Positions 1-11,451 of a stretch of DNA of 64,000 nt are shown piece by piece; positions within the stretch are counted from its first letter, which is position 1; every line of letters begins with the position of its first letter. The notes under the pieces are model-generated. The model ran no database searches and was not told the DNA's origin. It saw only the letters and a list, made by a program, of their open reading frames with translations. The position numbers were made by a program, and so were the translations under genes. Source of the DNA: Didymella arachidicola (lineage: Eukaryota > Ascomycota > Dothideomycetes > Pleosporales > Didymellaceae); NCBI GenBank assembly GCA_016630955.3, contig CM049998.1, forward strand, positions 930,001 to 994,000, read 5' to 3'.

Positions 1-95
1 CGCTACTCGTACATCACGCGAAGGCGTCTGAGGAGCTCGCACAGAATGTGCGCCTAGCGAAGCTGCTGTGTGGTCATTATGGCTACTGATGGGGC

Positions 96-3000
96 CTATG
101 ATGATGCACTCTTCTCACTTTTAGTCTCCTTACCGCTCGTTTTGTCAGCCTGTTTCTTGCCGCGCTCAAGTATCTCTCCGGCCAGCCTCTGCAGGTAGAA
201 GTCACTCACGTCTGCCGGTAGACCCTTGAACGCCCTAACGATCTTCTCCACGTCCCGTCTGCCATTCTCATACCCCTTCAAATCACGATTGCCGTATACA
301 TCCCTCCCAGCCGCATACACCTCATTGCCCAGACCTTTCCAGAACACATTCACCGCGACACTCACACCCTCATTCGGTGTCGCAGTGTGGCTCCACATCG
401 GTGGTATGTATAGCACATCGCCCGGTCCCAGAGCTGCTACATGTGGGCGAAGCTTAGGATTGTTCGTGAGTGCTGAAAGAGGGAGAGAAGATGATGATGC
501 ACCGGGTGGATAGGCAAGATACGAGACGTCAGATGGTGGGTAGAGTGTTAGTGCTTTAGTGCCTAAGATTTGGCTGAGGATGTTTGGATGCACATCGTAG
601 TGCAGCCACAAACTCACTGGACCACTGATGCGTAAAGGACTGCTGTGGTAAGTGTCATCATTGATGATACCGCGGCAGAGCGTGGGGATCTGGAAATCTG
701 TGGCAATGCTGGGGAAATCGTCCTCTAAGCGTGTGGGGAGCTTGTTTGGTTGAGTGGATGAGATAGCGCGCAGATAGGAAGGTGCGCCGTTGCTTATGCT
801 GGAGAAGAAAGAGGAGAGACTGCGCTTCTCGTAGGTGAAGTTTTTGGCACCGAAAGTCATGGCTGATGAGCTGCACTCGTGAACTACGAGCTCACGCTCA
901 GAGCCTAGTTTCGATTCAAGATACCCGAGCGTCCATAAGTCGGTGCAGGGTCCGATATCGAGACCTTTGATGATAGCTGGCTTGGAAGTTGCTACCAACG
1001 CAGCGAAATCATCTGACGATTGGAGTTGAACTCGGGGAACCTCTTGAAACTTAGGTCCCTTGGGGGTCTTGCCTTTCGTGGGCGATTTACGCGCATCTTT
1101 TTGAATGGACGTCGTTTTCGCTGTTGCAACATTCGGCTGGAGGGGGATTGGCTTCCATTGCTCAGCTTCTTTTGCATTGAACGGTGTAATGGTTAGGTGA
1201 TGCTCGTTCCAGAATGAGCCCATGGAGAAGCAGACAGCCCCACCGCCCGCCACCACGATCTCCTCTCTCGAGACCGTGCTTATACCTGCGCCAACAAGCA
1301 GTGGCCAGTATACAGGCAATTGGACCTTGGGGTAATGAATGTTGATCTCTGTGTCACTGTGAATGAGCAGCATAAACTCCTTTGCTAAGCTGACAATCCC
1401 CAGTTTTGAAACACCTCCGATGAGGAGAAGAGCGTCTCCCCAGGGCACTAGACTGGCACCAATCCGTGCGTGAGTAGAGTTCGTCGAGCTACTGCAGACT
1501 TTGTTGGTCATGTCCCGGAAACTTAGTCGTGGTGATGTTGTGCCTGAGAGCGACCACTCCCAGACGTCGTGAAGGACTGTGCCGCAGGCGCCGATGCCCC
1601 CGAGGAGTAGCCCATGAGTCTGTGCAGAGTGTGACACACTCATCACTGACATTGCGGCACCAAATCGTGCTGGTGGGTGCGGACCGTCAACGGGTATACT
1701 GTGCCAGCCGTTGTTGGGCGTCCACAGGAACCAGTCGTTCAGTACTGCACCGTCACAGGACTTGCCGCCAAAGACCAGAACGCCCGCGCTCTGAGACAAG
1801 TCGTATGATGAATTCACAGAAACGGCAGAATGTCTGTAGCGTGGTGATGGTATGCTGTCTACTGCAGACCATTTGCCCTTGTCCATGAGCCAGCAATCTG
1901 CTAGTGCTTGAGCAGGAGACGCTCGGCCGCCAACTAACAGTGCGCTAGTCTTGTTGATCGATGTGATGGTATGGCACATACGAGCTGAAGGCTGCATCTT
2001 AGATTCCTCTTGGATCTGGTAACCCGCATTGCCGCGAGAGAGTGCGCTAACGCTCGACAAGCGGGTTTGCGGTCCCTGTCCGCCGTAAACGGCAACTGTC
2101 TCCTCATCAAGGGAGAAGGCTGCAGTGTAGCGCCGTGGTGTCCATGTAGAGTCTGCAGGTAGTTTCCAGGACTGTAGCGAGATTGACGTTGGCTGAGAGA
2201 TTGGCCGGAAATCTGTATCTGTGGGGGCTGCATTGGCTCCTGGAGAAGGAGCGGATCCTTCCTTTGTGTTTGATGCGACCAGTAGAGAGTAGTGACCGCC
2301 AAATAGTGCAAACTCTTCCCATTCGTCGAAGGGCTCGATTGTATCCACCCTTTGACGAAGTGAGGGTGGAGTGAAGGAGTCGTCGGACCAGAGATCCCAC
2401 AAATTTCTGACCAGCTCAAGCGAAGGCCAACCTGCATCAAGGAATCTCGACGACTGCTGTGCTAACGTCTGGTACTGTTTGACTGAATTGATCGACGCGT
2501 GCAATTTGTCAAAGTGTGACAACATGGTATACGCAAAAGGGTGGTCTGGTCCTTGAGGCAGGTACTGCTCCAATACGCAGAAGCGGGCTACATAGAATTA
2601 GTGTGTCCACCTGAGAACCTATGGATGACTTACAAGCTTGAAATGTATTCGCCCACTGGATGAGCTTGTTGGCATCCATAAGCGGCATGTAAGTAACGCT
2701 CACTTCAGCCACAAATAATATGGATGAATTTGGGATGTCCAGCTCCGTGCGTAGAGTACGCTCAAGTGTCTCAAGATCTCGGAGATCGCATCCTATAGCC
2801 ATGTATCGCTCACTCCTGACACGGACAGGTGCCTCTGCTGAGCACAACCCTGTTTTGAGCAGTGCATCTCGGAGTAGGCTCTTGTTGAAGATTACATCCC
2901 TCTTCTTGTCGATTAGCTGTGGATAGTCCACATCTACGAAAGTAGCTTTCTCAGTGAGTGCTGCATATCGATACCAGAATTGAAAAGGCAAAGGGTCGCT

Positions 3001-3443
3001 ATGATAGTTAGGGCTTGGCCATGCTGCGATGTTCGTTCAGATGTCATACTCACTATCCACATCCAAGATTTACCACTACTTTCTTCCTACCGTCGCTATT
3101 TTCAAGGTAGCGTTTGACGACCTGCTCTATAGCGTGCATTCGCAGCCAATATCCACGATTAATGAGTGGGTTGCGGCGAACATATCTTGGTGCGAAAGGC
3201 TCATAGAAGTCCGGCTCATCGCTGAGATACAACTTCGAGACGCATCGTTTCGACACAATGCTGCTGTCGTTTGTCTATATAGTCTAGGTGTCAGGCAGGT
3301 GCTTGAAACGCTGAGGTTATGGGTATCCCAGCAAGGGATCTCACATGGATAATGTCGTCGTCTCGCTTCTCGACCTTCGACCTCAGATGACCTCCGTGCC
3401 CTTTCACAGCCTTTGCAGACTTCTCTTTCTGCTTTGTGGTCAT
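96..3443 (-). CDS. PPM2/TYW4: tRNA wybutosine-synthesizing protein 4 (leucine carboxyl methyltransferase-like, kelch, JmjC)
   Basis: Four exons fit: 3443-3345, 3274-3054, 2998-2634 and 2587-96, giving 1058 residues in phase. Introns start GTGAGA, GTGAGT and GTAAGT and end in TAG. The first 330 or so residues match the leucine carboxyl methyltransferase family (TNDSSIVSKR, a VVNLGCGYDPLPFQFW SAM-binding stretch, a PLINRGYWLR region). Kelch repeats follow, with GG pairs such as LVGGRAS, VFGGKS and LLGGIG. The last quarter is a JmjC/cupin_8 domain with an H-Y-D metal motif near residue 890 and a second His in PPMWSHTATP. In yeast, Ppm2 methylates and methoxycarbonylates the side chain of yW-72 to finish wybutosine at G37 of tRNA-Phe, in the cytosol. 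An upstream in-frame ATG at 3458 is an alternative start. No lesion is seen. Confidence 0.93.
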
Positions 3444-3754
3444 CGTTGCTCGAAGCATGGTGTTGACCACCGCCGCAATTTTTGGCAGCCACTCAGCCAC
3501 TGTGGCTAGTGAATGGCGGGGCTTGGGCCGAATCCCTGTCTGCACGCGAGCGCTTCTGATCATGCATCGCTCGATGGTCGACTGCCTCCAAGGCTCCCGG
3601 TGATTGCGGAAACGTACACATGTCGCCCATGGTATTCAACCCCTTTCACTCTGCTGTCGCTAATACTTATCGCCGCCCGTAGTCCAAGCTCTGCACTTCT
3701 CGACGACATCTTGACAGACTGCCCTGAGTAAACACAATACTACAGCATAGTACC

Positions 3755-5250
3755 ATGGCGTCCATGAACTTTGTGACGTTCAACCAGGACCACAGCCATC
3801 TTGGCGTCGGTATGCGACACTGCGATCCCATGAAGCATAGCTCTGACATCAGAAACAGGTACCACCAACGGCTACCGCGTATACACCACCGACCCCTTCA
3901 ATAAGCAGTCCGAGTCCCATGAAGGCGATGTCTCGAGCCTCGAAATGCTGTTCTCGACCTCTTTGGTTGCGCTGACACTATCACCACGAGTGTTGCGCAT
4001 ACAGAATACAAAGGTCATACATACAACAGTCATTGTGGCCGTGCTTGGTACTGACTAGGAAACAGAGGCACTCGACTATCTGCGAGATGACCTTTCGCAC
4101 AGCTATTCTTGCGATGCGACTGAATAGGAAACGGCTGGTAGTGGTGCTGGAGTCAGAACTCTATATCTACGACATCAGCAACATGCAGATGTTGAAGACG
4201 GAGAAGACATCACCAAACCCTAATGGTCAGTTGTACAACACGCGACAGAAGCTCAAACTAACATGCACAGCTATATGCGCTCTGTCTGCATCCTCCGAGA
4301 ACAACTTCCTCGTGTACCCTCTCCCTACCAAAGCTGCACCAAACACCTTCCAGCCGCCCTCGCATGCGCCGCCAAAGTCAGATCACGTTGCGCCCACAAG
4401 TGGCGAGGTCCTCATATATGATGCTACGAAGATGGAGGCAGTGAACGTGATAGAAGCGCACAACTCGCCGCTGTCCTGCATTGCGCTGAACAACGACGGG
4501 ACTCTCTTGGCAACGGCATCTGAGAAAGGAACCATTATCCGAGTATTCTCTATACCAGATGCCCAGAAGCTCTATCAATTCAGGAGAGGCTCCATTCCAG
4601 CGAGGATATACAGCATGTCGTTCAACTCTACCTCGACTCTACTTAGCGTGTCTTCAGCAACGGAGACAGTGCACATCTTCCGCCTCGGAACACCGAATAC
4701 GAGCCGTAGTAACAGCGTATCATCTGGACCCAACAGGCCGTCGATCTCAGGTTCTCGTGGACGAAGCAGTAGTCGCGCAAGCGAAGACGTGCCAGACGAG
4801 TTCGGTGACAGTGTCGCAGACATGGCAACCCCCGAGCGCAAACCGTTGAATCCCACATTTGGAAGCCTGATACGCCGAACATCGCAGACGGTCGGCAAGT
4901 CGTTTGCTGCAACTGTGGGAGGTTACCTGCCAAGTGCTGTGGCTGAGATCTGGGAGCCCTCTCGCGATTTCGCCTGGGTGAAGGTGCCCAAATCGCCGAA
5001 CAGCGCTGCGGCCGGGCCGATCCGAACTGTTGTGGCACTGAGCAATAACAGCCCACAGATCATGGTGGTGACCAGTGAAAGCAACTACTACGTGTTCAAT
5101 ATCGATCTGGAGAAGGGCGGCGAGGGAACGCTGTACAAGCAATACTCGTAAGTGAACCCACCACTTATGTGGAACGGACTGCTAACTTTCCACAGGCTCC
5201 TTGAAGCAAACGAACTTGCATCAAGCAGCATGCAGGACTATGGTGACTAG
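3755..5250 (+). CDS. ATG18: Autophagy-related PROPPIN protein ATG18
   Basis: Five exons: 3755-3809, 3859-4013, 4066-4225, 4271-5147 and 5196-5250, giving 433 residues, a normal Atg18 length. The start [19 protein letters not shown] is typical of the family. WD-type blades follow, with an FRRG phosphoinositide-binding motif near residue 226. A Ser/Arg-rich loop (residues about 255-290) sits between later blades, as in other fungal Atg18 proteins. Family role: a seven-bladed beta-propeller that binds PI3P and PI(3,5)P2 at the pre-autophagosomal structure and the vacuole, acting with Atg2 in lipid transfer and phagophore growth. The second intron has a weak donor (GTCATA), but the reading phase and the conserved NTKRHSTIC junction support it. 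It is divergent from PPM2, with about 310 bp between the two starts. Confidence 0.95.
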
Positions 5251-6007
5251 GCGTTGCGGTGTCCTCTCAGCTATCTCTGATACGCATGATTCTCCGATCA
5301 TCTTGTTTTTGCATGGCCATGGCGTTCACCAAACCACATTATTACCCAGGGCTTGAGCATGGTTCGCCTACTATATTTTTTAATTGCATCTCTGCGCGAC
5401 ATTTCACAGCTTAAGCCAACGAGCGATGTCTTGCTTCTTCCTGCACTGTCAGCGATTCAGAAGCTGGCGATGTCACGATCTTGCAGTGCACCGATTGTGG
5501 TATCCTCGGAGGCTGAACGTGTTCGCCGTGTTGGCTTTCTCAGACGCGTACTGTCGGGGGTCTTTGCCAACGCGTGATTTGAGATTTGTACGAAGCATGC
5601 ATTGCGTTGCTGGGCGGGACTGACGCGCAGCGCAATGTCGAAGCGCCCGCGAGGTGCTCGTACGCCTGACGTTGTGCCATTGGGGGGCATTTGCGACGGG
5701 GCACGTCCAAGTAGCCCTTCTCACGTGTGGTCAGCTTTGGTCACCATCTACCCGAGTACGACAAAGATAACAGTCACATAGACAAACATGATAAAGATCA
5801 AACACTTGGGTTAGATGCATGTCAATTTGCTTTTCCATTTCGGCCGAGGTGCTCCCCAAGCTAAAGTACAAGATATCACAAGCCAAACCCACCTGCGCCA
5901 TGCTCACTGTGTTCGTTGCAGCCAAGACGAATTTTCCTGCCGAAACCCGTTGTCTTGCAGCATATGATGTCCGTGCAGGTACCCATACACAGATTTACGG
6001 GACAAGC
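5251..6007. other. Intergenic, between convergent ATG18 and SUB2
   Basis: No ORF here resembles a protein. The stretch must hold the 3' ends of ATG18 (+) and SUB2 (-). I see no RNA gene or repeat. Confidence 0.6.
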
Positions 6008-7855
6008 TTAGTTGTCCATGTAGGTGCTGGCGTCGACACCCTTCTCGGGGAATTCGGGAAGGGAGACTTCGAAGCGCTCCTCGATTGACTTCAAGACAGC
6101 CTCGTCCTCGGGGCTGCTGATGAAAGAGATGGACAGACCCTTGGTACCGAAACGACCAGCACGACCGACACGGTGGAGGTACGAGTCAGCCTTGTCGGGC
6201 ATGTCGTAGTTGATGGCGACGTTGATACGCTCGACATCGATACCACGACCAAAGATGTCAGTGGACACGCAAATACGGGTCTGGAAGTCCTTGAATTCCT
6301 TGTAGCGCTTGATGCTAATGATTGTCAGTACATGGGTCGTATGAAGTAGGGGCTAGCACCTACCGCTCTTCCTGACCAATGCCAGAGTGTACCGCTGTAC
6401 TGGGGAAGTTGCACTCGCGCAGAAGCTTGTCCAGCTCTGTGCAACGCAGAGTGGAGCGAACGAAGATGATAACCTGGTTGAACTCCAGCTCGTCGAGAAG
6501 GTCATTGAGCTTCCTGTTCTTCTCGCGCTCATCGAGCTTCATGTAGTACTGCTGCAGACCATGGAGGGTCAATTTCTTCTCATCATCGACGTAGATCTCG
6601 AGAGGGTTCTGCATAAACTTCTTGCAGGTCTCGCGGATCTCCTTAGCCAGGGTGGCGGAGAACATCATCACCTGCTTGTGAGCGGGTGTAGCACGAAAAA
6701 TTGACTGTACGTCATTGCGCATGTCTTTGAACGAGTCAGCAAGATATGCACAAGGTTTCGATGAGATACTAACCAGGCTGGTCAAGCATCTTGTCACACT
6801 CGTCGAGAACGAAGTGCTTCAAGTTGGAGAGTCGGAGATGCCTGTCACGGACGAGCGCGTTAATACGTCCAGGTGTGCCCACAATGATGTGGGGATGTGT
6901 GTCCTTGTTGCTGAGGAGCTCGATATCCTTCTGAACGGGCGTTCCACCGTAGAAGACGCCGACCTTGACGTCGGGCAGGAACTTTGCGAAACGGTTGTAC
7001 TCATTCCTGATCTGGTAGGCAAGCTCACGAGTGTGGCACATGACCAGAATCGTAGCGACACCAGGCTCAGGCTTCTCGTCCATCTGCTGGAGAGTGGCGA
7101 GTACGAAAACGGCTGTCTTTCCGAGGCCAGACTTGGCCTGGCAGAGAACGTCGTTACCGAGGATAGCCTGGGGAATTGTAACTTGCTGGACTGTAGAGCA
7201 CGGGACATGTCAGAATGGATCTTAAAGCGGTCGCAACGAAGGTTCAAAAGGGAAGCGTCCGTCCGTCATGCGCAGTCCAGGTCCTTCACACGAGGCAGCT
7301 TAGCCATTCGCAGGCCACTGATCCACATACCGAACTATCTCTTTCGGGCCCTCCTGGGGCACAATGTCTGCCGAAACTAGTGCTTTCGTTCCAAAACGAT
7401 CTACCGGCACAAAGCCCGCAGGCTTGCTTGTGTACAGGACCGATCTAATCGCGCCCAAATACAGCAGTCAGCTGATGGCTCGTGTGTAGTGGAAGGCACT
7501 GGGTCCCTCACTACTCCGCTCGTATTAGACAAGACCATGGCCGCATATTGATACCGCTTCGTTGCAAATGGACGGACGGACGCTTTGAGGTGGAAGAAGG
7601 CTGAGGGGAATAATTAGACTAACCCTCGGAAGGATGTTCGAAGCCACAGTCTGTGATTGCTCGTACGAGCTCGTCCTTCAGGAGGAAATCGCGGAAACCA
7701 GTCGAATGGATACCGACGTAGCTGCCCTTCTTGTCGCCGGTTGCATCGCCAGCTGCGAGGCCGCCCTTAGCTGCGGCTGCATTGCCGTTGGCGGGTACCT
7801 CCGTTGGCTGGATCTCCTCGTCGGAGTAGTCGATGAGGTCCTCCTCGTGAGACAT
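6008..7855 (-). CDS. SUB2: ATP-dependent DECD-box RNA helicase SUB2 (UAP56)
   Basis: Four exons: 7855-7624, 7190-6774, 6724-6364 and 6314-6008, giving 438 residues, the usual Sub2 length. It begins [14 protein letters not shown], a UAP56-like acidic N-terminus. The helicase motifs are present in order: Walker A-type AKSGLGKT (about residue 100), DECD in [12 protein letters not shown] (about 205), SAT in FSATL, and motif [10 protein letters not shown]. Sub2 acts in spliceosome assembly and, in TREX, in coupling transcription to mRNA export in the nucleus. The first intron is 433 nt, far longer than the other two (49 nt each), and falls just before the Q motif region ([11 protein letters not shown]). 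The last intron shows a CTGAC branch-point sequence 13 nt before its TAG acceptor. The long first intron may have a regulatory role, but the sequence alone does not show one. Confidence 0.96.
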
Positions 7856-8336
7856 GATGATTAGAATTTGGTGGTAGTAGTGAGGTAAGGTTGAGGTTCG
7901 TCGTCGCGCGTTTCGCAAACAAGGCTGCCAAGCAGTAAAGTGGCGGCGGTGCGGAAAAGGAAGCTTGGGAAAGCCCTAGCGTCGAAGGTAAGAAGCTCAG
8001 CGGGCGATCTGCTGATGCACGGGGTGACGCGATTGTGAGGTTGGAGATGCTGTCGCAGGTGGTGAAGGGAAGAGCGCGACGCAGCGGTGGGACCAAAAGC
8101 TCGGCGTGTCAAGCGCGCTAGCTGAGTAAGGCAGGCGCGTCTGTGCGCGCTCGTGAATCACAAAGCAATTACTCGTCAACACCAAGAGATAGATTCAGAC
8201 AAAGCGTCCAAGTAAGAGAAGCCCCGCAACTGGCTGATCAGAGAACGCTATTGGATTCTGATCACCTGGGACCGCTTCCAAGCATTACGCGATCACTTCG
8301 TGCCTGGATAACACTATTTTTGGCTACATTTTCGAC
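7856..8336. promoter_or_regulatory. Shared upstream region of SUB2 and RPR2-like gene
   Basis: The two start codons face away from each other across 481 bp, so both promoters and 5' leaders must lie here. Pyrimidine-rich tracts occur on both strands. I see no clear TATA box. Confidence 0.5.
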
Positions 8337-8876
8337 ATGGCCAAAGACAAGCCCTCAAAGCCCAAAGGGATTCCAAACAAGCACCTGCACGCGCGGACGA
8401 CATTTCTTTACCAAGCAGCCATGTACTTGACTCTACAGGCTGCCAAGAGCACCGGGGCTGAAACAAGTAATGCAGTGTCGCCAAAATCAGGTCTACCGCA
8501 GCAACCGTCGTCCCTTGCTCTGCAGCTTGGCGCAGACCTTCACACGGTGTCTCGAAAAGCACAGCTCCGCCTCTCTGTTGATCTCAAGCGCTCCATGTGC
8601 AAGAGCTGCAATGCAGTACTTGTGCCTGGACGTACAGCAACGCAAGAGATAGAGAACCAAAGCAAAGGTGGTAAGAAGCCATGCGCAGATGTTCTGGTTG
8701 TCAGCTGCATCCGCTGCGGTAGCAAGAAGAGGATGCCTGTTGGCGCCAAGAGGCAGTTTAAGAAACGGGATCGAGTCCCAGCTTCTACTACCGCGACACC
8801 GAGCGATATGGAAGGAGTGGAGTCGACAACGCCAGCAATGCTTACAGCGACTGAGCATAGCCCCACCCCGGGATGA
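8337..8876 (+). CDS. RPR2: RNase P/MRP subunit of the Rpr2/Rpp21/SNM1 family
   Basis: A single-exon ORF of 179 residues from ATG 8337 to TGA. It has the family's N-terminal helical stretch (NKHLHARTTFLYQAAMYLT) and a C-terminal zinc ribbon made of CKSC (about residues 83-86) and CIRC (about 122-125), each followed by basic residues. Rpp21/Rpr2 proteins bind the RNase P RNA core and help 5' maturation of tRNA in the nucleus. Snm1 is the RNase MRP relative, and I cannot tell from sequence which ribonucleoprotein this one joins. The tail after the ribbon is Thr/Pro/Ser-rich and looks disordered. The gene is intact and divergent from SUB2. Confidence 0.85.
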   Translation: MAKDKPSKPKGIPNKHLHARTTFLYQAAMYLTLQAAKSTGAETSNAVSPKSGLPQQPSSLALQLGADLHTVSRKAQLRLSVDLKRSMCKSCNAVLVPGRTATQEIENQSKGGKKPCADVLVVSCIRCGSKKRMPVGAKRQFKKRDRVPASTTATPSDMEGVESTTPAMLTATEHSPTPG

Positions 8877-9666
8877 ACCTACATGATCAACTCTAAGTCC
8901 ACTACTCTCCATCTTGGCTACTTCACGCTGGCATAGAGCCTTGGTCATCCTACGTTGGAGAGGGTGCAACAGCTCACTGTCATAATTTGCTCTGAGGTGA
9001 AGCAAGGCCTCCTGACGATTGAGAGGTGTGAATGTTCTCAGCGCAGAATATCTATCGGTGCAAGCCATCGACTTTGACCTTCGGCTTCATCAAGCGAAAA
9101 TTGCGTTGGGCTCGAAGCTTGAAAGGGCATCCCCAAAGTCATCTTGCTCTTGCAAACTTGATCTAGAGATCGTTGACTGCGCATGAAGGAGATACGAGCC
9201 CTAGTCAGAGGAGTGGATTTCGCACTGGATGAGTATGCAAGCGTACGATTTCTTCCCTTGATTGGGAGCATTGGCACAACGGACATACCCAGCATGTAAC
9301 GGGTTGCTTTGAGCGTCACTCTGGGCTGGGCAAGGATCTCCACAGCTCCTCTGCGCAACAGGAGGAGGTTGGTCGGGAAGGTGACGGCTGATTAGAATCG
9401 TAAGCAAATTGATACTCAAGATTTTAGCCAAGGCGTCATGCTCTCCACGTACTCATCTCCTTGCAAGCACAATTTACGTTATGAAGACCGTTGAAGATGT
9501 GCTGGGGATTTTGTGGGGATGCAGGGCCGCTAGCAAGGATGACGCGCCAGAACAGGGGTTCTCTTGATACACCCGCGCCATCGTGTTCCGCCGTTGCCAT
9601 CGACGTAGCCTGCCACGCCCCGGACTACCTGCTGCACTGCCAACATCGCCATTGCGACCAGCAGCA
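8877..9666. other. Intergenic, RPR2-like 3' end to SGF11
   Basis: Only short overlapping ORFs on the minus strand, none protein-like. The stretch carries the RPR2-like terminator region and the SGF11 promoter. No repeat or RNA gene is seen. Confidence 0.5.
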
Positions 9667-10906
9667 TGTCGGAGGACGCAGCCGCCGAGTCTGCGTCAGG
9701 CCTTCCATCAGACATATTGCCGGATCTGGTAGGTTAAGCTACCTGTTGAGCTTGGGAAGCTCGTTGCTAAGCACTCGCACGCTGCAGATTCAAGATATCC
9801 TCGAAGACACGCTTTCAAACATTGTTCTGCAGACTGCGCTGTCATGTCATCGCTCTGAGAAGCTGCTGCGTATGCAGTCCGCTGCGACACAAGCCGAATC
9901 CATCGCCCTCTCCACACTCGAACCAGCCTCGCAGAAAGGAGGCACGAACGGCCAGCCTGCGATACCCATTGGCGAAACATCTGCTGCGAAGTACGAAAAT
10001 GGGCGGGTCTTCCTGAAGGGCAATCCGCTCAAGACGACACCAGAGATCATATGTCCACACTGCAAGCTGCCACGTCTGATGCATCCAATCATGGGCAAGG
10101 GCATGCAGAACCCAGATCTCACAAAAGAGTATTGCATGTTGTACCCTTGGGTCCAGCGATCAGGTCACGATGTCTATGGCAATCCCTTTCCTACCGATAT
10201 GGGGAAGAGCAAGAAGGAGCGTGAGCTCATCAAGCAACAGCAGAAAAACGCGGATAAGGAGAGCGTGGGTACGCCAGGCTCGCAAGACACGGAGATGGCC
10301 GGCGATGCCAAAGAGATCAAACTCAACACAGGCGGCAAGCCCGCCTCTTACATTCCATGGCACACGTGCCCAAACTGCAAGCGCTCGCTGCTCATCACAC
10401 GTTTCGCACAACACCTCGAGAAATGTCTCGGTATATCTGGGCGACAATCGAGCCGTAACGCCATGGCCAAACTCGCAGGTCAGAACGGCACAGGTTCAGA
10501 CCTTGGCAACACGCCACTCGGCAGTCGTCTAGGCACACCAGTGCCAGGCTCACAAGGCGACGGACCTAAGGCAAAGGGCAAGGGAATCAGCCCAGTCAAG
10601 AAGCTGGCGCAAGGCGAAGACGATGCGGACGAACTTGGCGACGACACACCTGAGCGCAAAAAGAAAAAGAAAAGCTCCTACATTAAGAAGGCAGACCGCG
10701 ATAAGGGCGGAAGCTCTGGCAGCCTCAAGGTCAAACTCAAGACTGGTCGACCTGATATAGAGCGCAAGGCCAGTGAAACGAGCGAGCGCAGTGATGGCAA
10801 GAGAGAGAGGGACGGTGACGAGGGCGAGGAGCCACGGAAAAAGAAGATCAAACTCAGCTTAGGAGGAAAAGAGAGGGCGAGTGCAAGCGTAGAACCTGGG
10901 GATTAA
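9667..10906 (+). CDS. SGF11: SAGA-associated factor 11 (Sgf11-type zinc finger)
   Basis: Two exons, 9667-9729 and 9788-10906, giving 393 residues. The intron starts GTAGGT and ends CTGCAG. I preferred ATG 9667 (MSEDAAAESASG) to the longer open frame from 9491, because the first exon plus intron gives a proper Sgf11-type N-terminal helix (IQDILEDTLSNIVLQTAL), which docks on the deubiquitinase module. A CPHC motif lies near residue 120. The diagnostic CPNC-x(10)-H-x(3)-C finger lies near residue 225, followed by GRQSSRNAMAKL, the conserved tail of the Sgf11 finger. Sgf11 joins Ubp8, Sus1 and Sgf73 in the SAGA module that deubiquitinates histone H2B. The C-terminal 150 residues are a Lys-rich low-complexity tail with two KKKK-type basic clusters. 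Confidence 0.85.
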
Positions 10907-11103
10907 GCCTATGGCCATGTACAAAATCTAGGTGAACGGCATCATCAGGCGTTCTGGCATTTCATGGGCGGGGATACCATAACGGAAAGGAGGTCGACAA
11001 AGACTAGGGGCGTTTCTGTGTTATTTTACTTGTTAGAAATCTTTGACACCCAGAAGGTGGCACGCATTGCAAAGAATCAAGAGCACCTTATAAGACTACT
11101 CAG

Positions 11104-11451
11104 TCACTCTGGGTAGTTGAAAGTACGCAAGCTTTGTGTGGACCTTGACGTTGAAGCTTTCCAGGTTCGGACGCGCTCTGCAAGCCGCGGCGACATTGGC
11201 TTGCTGACGGTGCTGCTGACCCAAAGAGAATTCCCTCGGAGCACTTCCGCATAGCTCTCGACTCTCTTCAACACATTAGCGCCATTACGGCAGAAAATGA
11301 TCCATATTATGAGATCGCAGACGTTCTCACAACGTTTGTCTGCCTTGCGCCCAGTGGTAAACACTGCTAAGCTTGGTACCTTCCTAGGTACCCACTTTGA
11401 ACGTGCTTTGCCTCGACGCACAGCAATGGATAACGACCGCACTTCATTGCA
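11104..11451 (+). pseudogene. Possible decayed coding fragment before the F-box pseudogene
   Basis: On the plus strand one frame reads coding-like text (LKVRKLCVDLDVEAFQV, then IGLLTVLLTQREF), broken by a TAG at 11114-11116 and another TAG after about 45 codons. It may be the remnant of an F-box/LRR relative, since 'LKVRKLCVDLD' resembles the leucine-rich lines of the pseudogene that follows. The call rests only on residue texture. The interval 10907-11103 holds the SGF11 3' end and nothing else that I see. Confidence 0.2.

Noticed and set aside
9491..9666. Longer 5' extension of the SGF11 reading frame
   Set aside because: It would read through a good GTAGGT...CTGCAG intron. The ATG at 9667 with splicing gives the family's N-terminal helix.
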